From contig OU744731.1 in the NCBI GenBank assembly GCA_916613615.1, positions 53,464,289-53,528,288 on the forward strand: 64,000 bases of DNA, given 5' to 3'. This DNA is from Steromphala cineraria. Lineage: Eukaryota; Mollusca; Gastropoda; Trochida; Trochidae. The position numbers and the translations under genes were made by a program. The notes beneath the pieces were generated by a model. The model was not told where the DNA came from and did no database searches. It saw only the letters and a list, made by a program, of their open reading frames with translations. Every line of letters starts with the position of its first letter. Positions within the stretch are counted from its first letter, which is position 1. Shown piece after piece: positions 1 through 9,700 of the stretch.

Positions 1-148
1 AAATACATTCTGTTCTCTGGACAAGTCATCAAAGTAAAATATAATGAAGAGTTTACATTGAAACAAAAGTACGTTTTCTTGAAAACGTTCCATATGCATA
101 CTTCATAACCATGATTTGAAACTAACAATCTCATTCTCTCACATTCAG

Positions 149-487
149 TACCAGCAACAACCACTTCAAGAGTTCATGTTGTTATTAAAACTGATCCCGT
201 CAACCATGAAGTTGAACAAAGCATTGTGCATGAGGTGACAGAAGACTTAGAAGTAATCAATCTCTGTCTGAGTCATTTTGACGGGAAGCTCATCCTTATC
301 AAGAAAGGTTCCATCATCATCGAACTGGACATTGCACCTGGGAAACCAATTGGCTTTGACTATTTGCAAGGCGTCCTGGGGTCTGTGTTCCAAGGGAACA
401 TCAAGGAAGTCATCCCAGAAGGAACCATATTTACTGTCGACGCTGATGTTCAAAATGTAATCCCAGTGTCAAAGTTACAAGAATATT
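149..487 (+). CDS. Gene A exon: ~113-residue unknown domain
   Basis: The acceptor is ...ACATTCAG and the donor GTAAGT; phase is 1 in and 1 out, 339 nt. The product begins VPATTTSRVHVV and holds the motif GSIIIELDIAPG followed by VLGSVFQG and VIPEGT. Gene B (23492-23830) has an exon of the same length, almost identical, and gene C (61680-62030) has a diverged 351-nt version that keeps a GSVVIDI-PG core and VPEGV. I do not recognise the family. The hydrophobic strand after GS followed by a helix resembles a module seen beside effector domains in molluscan and cnidarian immune proteins, but that is from memory only. Confidence 0.8.
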
Positions 488-3400
488 GTAAGTGTTTGTT
501 TTTAAGAGTGGATGAGTTACTTTTACGGCCCTTTGGCAATATTTCAGCCATTTGCATCCTGTCTCAGGGTACGAACGTTTCATTATGCTTACTCCACTAA
601 TCTGTACCCTGGGCTCAGAAGGTAGATTCAGTCGCGCGGCCCGACTTTGGACATAGCCAATCAAATCATTTTCAATCAAATCAAGTCGGGCCACGCAAGC
701 GAATCTAGCTTCTGAGCCCAGGGAACAGATTTGTGGAGAAAGCGTAACGTTCATACCCTGAGACACGATGAGCCATTAGCGACTTTTTGTTTTTAAAGAT
801 CATCTTAAATCGTACATTTTTTCATTTCTTTGTTTTCTTTATTATGGTACCGATGTTGAAAACTATTAATGGTGTTTTACTTCAATTCTACCCAGGAATT
901 TTGAAATATTTGTACTTGGTTGTTGTTTTTTTGTCGTTGAATATTTTTTCGAACACGATTTTTGCGATAGCTACTAAACCGACGTCAGGGACGGATATAG
1001 GATTTTCGTTTGGCAGAGGTGCATCCTTTTTGGACGATTGAACTGCCTAATTTGCATTAAAAATGTTACCACAGAGAAATTAGAATTGTAACAGAATTTA
1101 GGTTTCACTTTTACTGTATACTTTTATCATGGTTGGTAAACGACTGTCATCCTTTGCTGGAGACTGTCATCCAGACCCTAAAGCAAACATATTTAATTGA
1201 CGACCAACCCAGTCTAGAAAAGTACAGCAAGTCTAGATCCTTCAGCTTTAAGGCATCACCTGGACTCCATTTTGTTATAACATATCCTTTGGGGGGGGGG
1301 GGGGGGTTCGGACTCCTAGCTGGGTTCGCAAATAGAGTAGAAGCTGATAATAGTGTTTAACTTCAAGTATCCTAAATGTGAAGTTTTCAAGATACACATT
1401 GGGGTTACATGTTGTTTTTCTAAAATTGTCAAATGCGTGACAAATTACAATCATATTGGCAACATTTCTTGTTATTTGGTTTGTATGTTTCCATTCTTTT
1501 TTTCTAAAAACACGAAAAGCCTCAAGAACAACCAAACCATTTTGTGTGATAATTCTTGTTTCTTCTACTTCAGATGTGGGATACGCTATGAGAGACGAGG
1601 ATCTTCACGCCAACTGTGTGAACAGGGACAACGTATGATTTTGCACTAAATTTTATGTTAGCGATGAAACACTTGGTTTTATCAGTGAAATCATGCTCCA
1701 GTGACGTTATCTGTTATTTTTACTGTCATCAGTGATAATATAATGATAAATGATATATATATGAAAGTATTAAAACACAGAGAAGATCTAAATCAACTTT
1801 CAAAATCAAGACTAATATGCATATTTCTGCTTCTTGATTCGAAGCTTATCCAAATACCATGTTCATTTATCTCGTGACAAGGGTAAAGGTGATATTTCAC
1901 GCAATAAATAATTTACCCATATGCCACCTGGTATTTTATAAACTACATTGTTGTATCCTAAATTTTATCTTCTGAGAGAACTAATTATATAATTAACATT
2001 TATACCACGTTTTTTTATGATAATGTGTGTGATTGAATGACATATATGAATATGATTGAACTGATATGTTTTCTGTCTAAAAAATGTTCTTAAACCTTTA
2101 TTTTTAATCTTTGGGGTTCATACTTAACATGTATTGGTAAATATTCTTAAAATGCCTGCCTTTTACGAAATCCCTCGATCATACATCGAATCACCCTGAA
2201 GGTATGATTAGTATTGCACAAAACTATCCCTTATATGACATCAGCATAATTTTATATTGTAAATCGTTAACGTTGATTGTTTTTCATAAAGAAATTAATG
2301 CAAGATCATAATGTTATCATTGGAATATATTCATTCACAATCACTGCCATGATCTCTACTTTCTCCGCAGTACGAATATCCTTGCAAGATGTCAACGTTT
2401 TCATCGGAATATAATAATGCACAGTCATATATCTCTCCTTTCTTCGCAATACGAATATCCTTGCAAGATGTCAACGTTTTCATCGGAATATAATAATGCA
2501 CAGTCATATATCTCTCCTTTCTTCGCAATACGAATATCCTTGCAAGATGTCAACGTTTTCATCGGAATATAATAATGCACAGTCATATATCTCTCCTTTC
2601 TTCGCAATACGAATATCCTTGCAAGATGTAAATGTTATTTTTGGAATAAATATTCATTCACAATCACTGATCTCTACTTTCTCCGCATATATATCCATTC
2701 ACAGTCATATACCTCTCCTTTCTCCTAAGTACGTAGATCCCTGCAAGATGTTCATGTCATCACTGGAATATAATCATGCACAATCATATATCTCTCCTTT
2801 CTCCTTAGTACAAAGATCCTTGCAAGATTTCAATGTTATCATTGGACTATATATTCATTCAAAAATATGTTTCTCCTTTCTCAACAGTACGAAGATGCAT
2901 TAAAACAACTTGAAATTGTTACAAGAAAGTTTGAAGATCTGAAAAAAACAATTGAGCATGGTATGGCAAACCTTTTTACAACGGGTATTTTCACCAGAAC
3001 GTCAAGTTTCCTTTGACAAACATTTCATCATTTATCATGATCTGTTACTCCACGTAAAACCATCTCCTTTGTCCGATGTTTACCGAACAAACTTTTTTAA
3101 TGTTTTACACTCGACGCATGTATTGAATATACGAAGAACCATAACCAATTATTTTCTGATTGATCGATGGCTGTATTAACTATAATTCATATTATTATAA
3201 TACTATGATCCATTGGTTGTCTAGCCCTATTTATTCAAAGGAAGAGTTGAACAGTGGCGCTTTTAAGCATCTGTTTCGTCTCTGGTATGGTCATATTTAT
3301 TTTTTCAAAATGCGTATTTGAATTTGAACTTGATTTTAAATATGAAACTAAATGTGACATTGTTCCAGGGTCAGGCGGTTTGAAAGTTACCATCGTTTCA

Positions 3401-6400
3401 GGAGACATAACCAATGAAAAGGTATTCTGGTTTGAATTACTTTATTCTGATTATCCATAACACTGAAATGTGGTTCCGATCATGAAAAATATACATTTTT
3501 ATAGCAGAATTTATTAATTAAACATTATGGTTAACTATATATTTGTGTGAAAAATTACCAGGACGCATTGTAAGATGAAATATAGTCATATATATTTTGC
3601 CTTTTTAAACGAAACATATGTTTGTAATGAACTTTTAAGAGTTGAGTCTTTTTTCCCAAACATTACAAAGTGTCCAGATAAAAAGGTTTGACTGTACTTG
3701 ACGTCTTTACTTTCTACTACCATTAAGTATCCAGATGAAAGGGATATCAATGGTTTACACCTGTAAGAGGTAAGGTGATAGATCCGTTGGAAATAAATTG
3801 GAAGTTGGAAAATACCTGAATTATGTTTATCATCTTCGGGTAATACAAGACAATGATATGGATGTCAACTTCTTTATTTATTTCACACGACGTATTTGGG
3901 CTAGGTCTTGCCATTTTTCAGCTGAGTGAAGAAGGGGCAAGAACTAGCCCAGAAACGTCGTGTGAAATAAATAAAGAAGTTGACATCCATATCATTGTCT
4001 TGTATTACTACTCAACTTCTAAATGCCCTTGGAGAATTTTTACCTTCAAGTACTTTACGAAAGATTATCAATACCTTAAAAGTTTGTAAATATAAGTACA
4101 GGTATGGTCTGATTAATTATTTTTGTCATACTATATCCATATGATCAGTTTCTTTGTTCGATTTCGATACGCGCAACACGTGCAATTTATCATGTTACAT
4201 ACTTGAACCATTTCTCATTTTGTTATTTATCTGTCTGCACAAATCTTTTGAGATGAAGGGGTTCATTTTACCCCGAAGGCCTTCTGTGTTCAGAATGTAT
4301 TTAAAAAGAAGAAGTTATTATTTATGTAAAGCGAACTACCCTTTAGGTTATAGTTTGAGTGATGGTTCACTGTTGTGATTTAAATATTGTCGTGTTGGTC
4401 TGGGAATCAGTGCTACAATTGGCCCAATATCACGTCTTGGCACGACTGGAAAGCAAATCATAACCACTGAAAGATTGTTGGTGGCTGTGGCTGAAATTCA
4501 GTGAGCAAGAAACGTAACATTTAGGATTTCAGTCTTCCTGTTGTCAAGCTCAGTTGTATTCAATGGTCAGGAAGAGAGATAGGGTTAGTAGTTGTGTTAA
4601 ATGGAAGTGCTGTTTGAAATCAAATATTTGGATTTTATAACAATATGTTGTATAGTAGACTATTATAAGTAACATATTTGAAAAGAAAAAACAACAAGCT
4701 TTCATTTGATATGTAACATGATAAATATAAGAGGAAAATATAAATAAATATGATACGAAATCTGTTCCCGTGACCCATGTGACCTTGAAAGCCACATTTG
4801 ACCTTGATCCACCACTTAGATTTTCCTGGATTTTCTATATGTTATAAAGGGATAGTCATAGAGTGTAAATCAGTTGAAATCATTTCTGTTGCAATTTGTG
4901 GTTGGTTGACTGAATATTTTGCTAGAATTACTGGACTACTGTGGGATACAACAGATTGGCAGGATTTGTTTAGAAATCATTTTAAAATGTTGCTGATTTC
5001 AAGTAAAAATTGTTCTTAAGCATCTTTTTATCGTTTTTGCAGAGAACTGAAATTTAATGCCAAGATTGGCACCATGTTTGCATTGAGACAGATAGACAGA
5101 TTGACAGATATGGTTTAAGTATAAAGGCAAAGACCAAATATACGAGTACATCGCCAATACAAGCGCACATAAAACATTAAGGGTTTATTGTTTAATAATT
5201 ATAGCTCTCCTTTATTATACCAAGAAAGTACCAACAATTATGATAATATTACCATCTTAACTGTTGTAGAATGTACGTGTAGCTCATGTTTTTGCATTTA
5301 AGTTCCAATCAAACCAAGCAATATGTCGTGGCTCTTTAAATTTCAGACAGATGTGGTTGTCAACTCGACCAATTCAAAATTACTCCTCTCTGATGGTGAT
5401 CTCTCAGGAGACATACTGAAGGCAGCAGGGACCTCCATTCAGAGAGAATGTAGTAAACAGAATCCTTCACCCCTCAAGGCCGGTGACCTTGCCGTGACAA
5501 GGGGAGGTAATCTCGACTGCAAAGAGATCTACCACGTGGTACTAAGTGACAAGTGGTTATCTCGCCAAAAGGACACAGAAGTGGTAAGCCACTTTAACTA
5601 TTAAACTTTTGTTACCTTTTTGCCTTATGAACTGTTACTAATGATGATAAACATTCCTTTTACGAAAGAATCAATTAAGACGGGTTTCAATTAGGGAAAT
5701 CAGTTATAGATTCAAGTCAATAAAAATAATGTTATAAACCCCCACCCCCGCCACTGCTCAAATTGCTAATCATTGTAACAGATTTATTTTGTAAAGAAGG
5801 ATGCATAATGATTATCATTCTATTTACACTTATTTCCTGTCATTTCCGAAATGTTTCAATGTTTCTCTTTTAAGTCTCTGAGGGAAGTGCTGAATAAATG
5901 CCTCAAAAAGGCAGATAGATCAAGATACACCAGCATCAGTTTCCCCGCGCTTGGAATGGGCAAGCTACAGTATGACCCGGAAACAGTTGTGCCTCTAATG
6001 TATGACGTCATCATGAAGTTCAAACCAACCGCACTTGAAGAAGTGCGATTTGTCATCCTTCCAAAATTTCAAGAAATCCATCGGGTAAATTATCGTTTTC
6101 CATCAAATATTGAATTTTAAATCCTTTTGATGTAAAATTTTCATTCCAAATTCTTTTTTTGTTTCAAAAACTGTGAAAGAAGTATTCATCTTCACAAGTT
6201 ATCCGTTACCTTGGTTTTGCCAGCCTTTATATGAACTTTGTTGAAGTAATGACACATTTTGTATTAGGTTTTTAGCGAAAAAGAAATGGGCAAGCACTTT
6301 GGCAGAAGCCAGTCAGAGCCAGCGGATCTAAATAGGGGGAAGCACCCAACCAAGCAGAAGGCGGAAGTCGATGGTATGTCGCATGTTGGGAGATGAGGGG

Positions 6401-6671
6401 AATGACGGGAGTATAAAGTGTGATAACGACACGGTGTAAGGCCTTTAAAGGAGGCTCTGGTGCACTTGATTAATGAATACTGTCAAAGAGAACAGCGATT
6501 TTTGTCTTACGGACTAATTTAACATTTTTAAAGATGTTCTCAGGTCAAAACATGTAGTCGTTTAGATTTTTTTTATGATCTCTCTCTCTCCCCCTTTCTT
6601 TCTCTCTCGATCTCTTAGTCAATTCTGTATCTCTGTCTGTCTCTCCTTCTCTCGATCTCTTAGTCAGTCTG

Positions 6672-6709
<38 letters not shown>

Positions 6710-9700
6710 GATCCCGATCTCCATATCTTTAATCAAATGGGCTATTATTTTCAGATCTTATCCACGTGAATTGGATAAAAGGCGACATATCACAACAAAA
6801 GGTTTGTGGGAGATAGTATTAGCTGTTTAAGGTGTTCTCTATTTGGCGTTGTGTAATATCCTCTCTTGGTCATCTTGATGTGCATTCAATATCGATCCCA
6901 TAAATACTAATTAATGATATTTGTCAATGAATATGTCATCGGGATAGATAAATAACTTATAAAAAAACTTTTATGTCTTTGAGTGAGAAAATGACAGATA
7001 AGTCATCAATTTTCAATGATAGCTTAAAGTTCTAAAGCCCAGCCCATCCCTCCACGCCTCTTCTCAGCAAAGTAATCCATACTCAAGTTCTACTAAGTCC
7101 TTACTGTATAGCTAATCAGGCCTGAAAGGCCCGATGGGCTTATGGCATGGCATGTTGTCCGTCGTCCGTCCGTCCATCCGTCATCCCTCCGTCCGTCTGT
7201 AAACTTCGCGCATTTTCGACTTCTTCTCCAGGAGCAAACGCCTAGAAAGCTGGACTCTGTATACAGACTCTTTGACTAGTGAGGATTATAATTTATAGAT
7301 TCCGTGGCTCTTGGTCCCCTGATAAGGGCCACCGGGGTCACACCCTTGAAACCTATTTTCACCTCCTCCCCTAGAAGGAGAAGGCCTTGAAAGCCGAAAC
7401 TCTGTATACAGACAATTTGACTAGTGAGGATTATAATTTATAGCTTTGGTGGCCCTGTGACTCATAATAAAGACCACAGGGACCACGCCTTTAAAATATT
7501 CTTCCCCAGAAACAAGGAATAGAATGCTGATATGTTTTGTAGAGACTCCTTAAGTAATGGTGAATCCTGATGAGCTACAGGGTCAATGGTTCTAATTTAA
7601 ATTATCCACACAGCCTAAGGTAGATATCCTTGAATAACTTTCAAAATATAAATTTGATAAGTGTTTAAAAAATCTTGACCATTTTGTAATAGTCCAAATG
7701 GTTTCGATATCAGCGTAGATGTAGATGAATATTCAGCACAATGATAGAGTTGTCCCCTTCGGTAACCTTGGAGGTAAATAATCTGAAATAGTGTTCCTCT
7801 GAAGGTAAGTTCATCCTTCATATCTAGATTCTCAGTCATTCAAGTCAAGACCTCAAGAAAATCGTTCTTGGTTAGGAATAACCAGAGACATATATGTATA
7901 TTTTGAGAGTCTCTGGAATAACGAATCCCGATAGTTTATACCCAATCAGAAGAAATGTTTCAAATAGAGTATTTGAACTGTTCACGTAAAAAGGCAATGT
8001 GAGGGAACCACTGACTATTTAAGTATGGCATAGTTATAACAGAGGTTATATTTGAAGAACGTCCCTGGTAAAAGAATGTCTCTATTCATAACAAGTCTGT
8101 TTCCAGGTTGACATGGTGGTGAACACCACTGATAAGGGACTGAATCTAGGGGGTGGACCCATCTCCCAGGCTGTCGTCAGAGTTGCTGGCATGTCGGTAC
8201 AAGACGAGTGCAGAAAATATTACCCACAAGGCATTAAAGAAGGAGAGCTTGCAATCACTTCCGGTGGAAAGCTGTGTAAATTTATTTGTCATGTCTCCCT
8301 ATGGCAATGGACAGACGAGGGCTCACTGGAGGAGGTAGGTGTTCTTCTTTTACAGGTATAACCCTGTCCCTTACTCACATTTAGGAACCTTATATTTCGT
8401 TGAAGAATCATTTAGTTTTTCAAAAGAAATAATGGAAATGTAGGGATTAGATTGGTTGTCACAATGAGTAACACCGTCAGACGTGATAGACTGAATAAAA
8501 TTCATCAGGAATTAATCGATACAAGAAAATAATGTATAGGGCACGGTAGCGGATGATGGTTACATTGTCTTTATTGACAGTCATTAGGAAGAATTTGTGA
8601 TGAAATTGCAGCATTTGTATCGTCACAGTACCAAAGTGTTTAAAAAACATTTCATAGACGGTTTGTCTGATTAAGATCGACCTAGTTCCGAGGAATAAAA
8701 TATTCAAAACATAAACTCGATGGAGATTTAAAATCCTCTACACTAGGTCTGAGCGCATCCCCTTAATTGTACCTAGCATGTTTTTTTAATCAGTTTAGTG
8801 CAGCCGAAACCCAGTTGTAAGCAGATCAATCAAACCTCTCGCTTAAAAACTCCCTCAGTACGCTGGACTATGAAGCTAGATTCGCTTGCCAGGCCCGACT
8901 TTGGATATAGCCAATCAAATCATTTTCTCGTTGAAATTTTATCGAAAAGGTGGCGAGAAAATGATTTGATTGGCTGTATCCCAAGTAGTATCCCAGGGTA
9001 CAGATTAGTGGAGTTAGCGTAACGTTCGTACCTTGAGACAGGATGAAGCAGACAGTCAAACAACTATTTTATTAACGTCAGGAGTTACCTGCCCCTAGCT
9101 ATTGATACCGAAGGTTTTTTGCCGGCGGCTTGTGATTGGTTAGCCGAGTTACTGACTGAACATGCTACATACGGGGCTGCAGACGGACTCAGAGGAGAGG
9201 AAGGCTATCGAAATAACAAGTTCGATTCTCGATAGAGTTGATATTTCAAAAATTCTATTCCTCGGAACATTGCCGATTTTAATCAGACTGGTGACATTTT
9301 GATGAAAGAGATTTCAATAATTATTCATAGCTTAATGGACAACACAGAGTGGAGACATTACTTTTAAGTGTGGATGGTAAAATGCATTGTTTAGATTTAC
9401 ATGATATGATGGGAATTTATGAAAAATAATAAAAATGTCAAAAGGTCTGGGTATAAGATGATGTTTTTTTACCTTCCAGCCTTTCCATGAACTGATCGAA
9501 TCAATACTGGAAAAGGCAAGAGAACGAAGACTGAGAAGTATTGCATTCCCAATGCTCGGGACAGGAACACTGAAATACCCAGCAGAGGTTGTAGCCAAGT
9601 GGTTGTTAGACGCGTTTGATAAAGAAACGAGACGCACTTCATCGCTTAGGACAATCTATGTGGTTGTTCATCCTGGAGACGCGAAGAAGATTGAGGTGAG

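Noticed and set aside
2331..2607. Two near-identical minus-strand ORFs (MRRKERYMTVHYY...)
   Set aside because: They are the reverse reading of the 79-bp intronic repeat.
4550..4795. Minus-strand ORF rich in hydrophobic residues
   Set aside because: AT-rich intron reading with no homologue in the window and no splice support.
6545..6770. Arg/Glu-rich and Ser/Leu-rich ORFs
   Set aside because: Products of the TC microsatellite.
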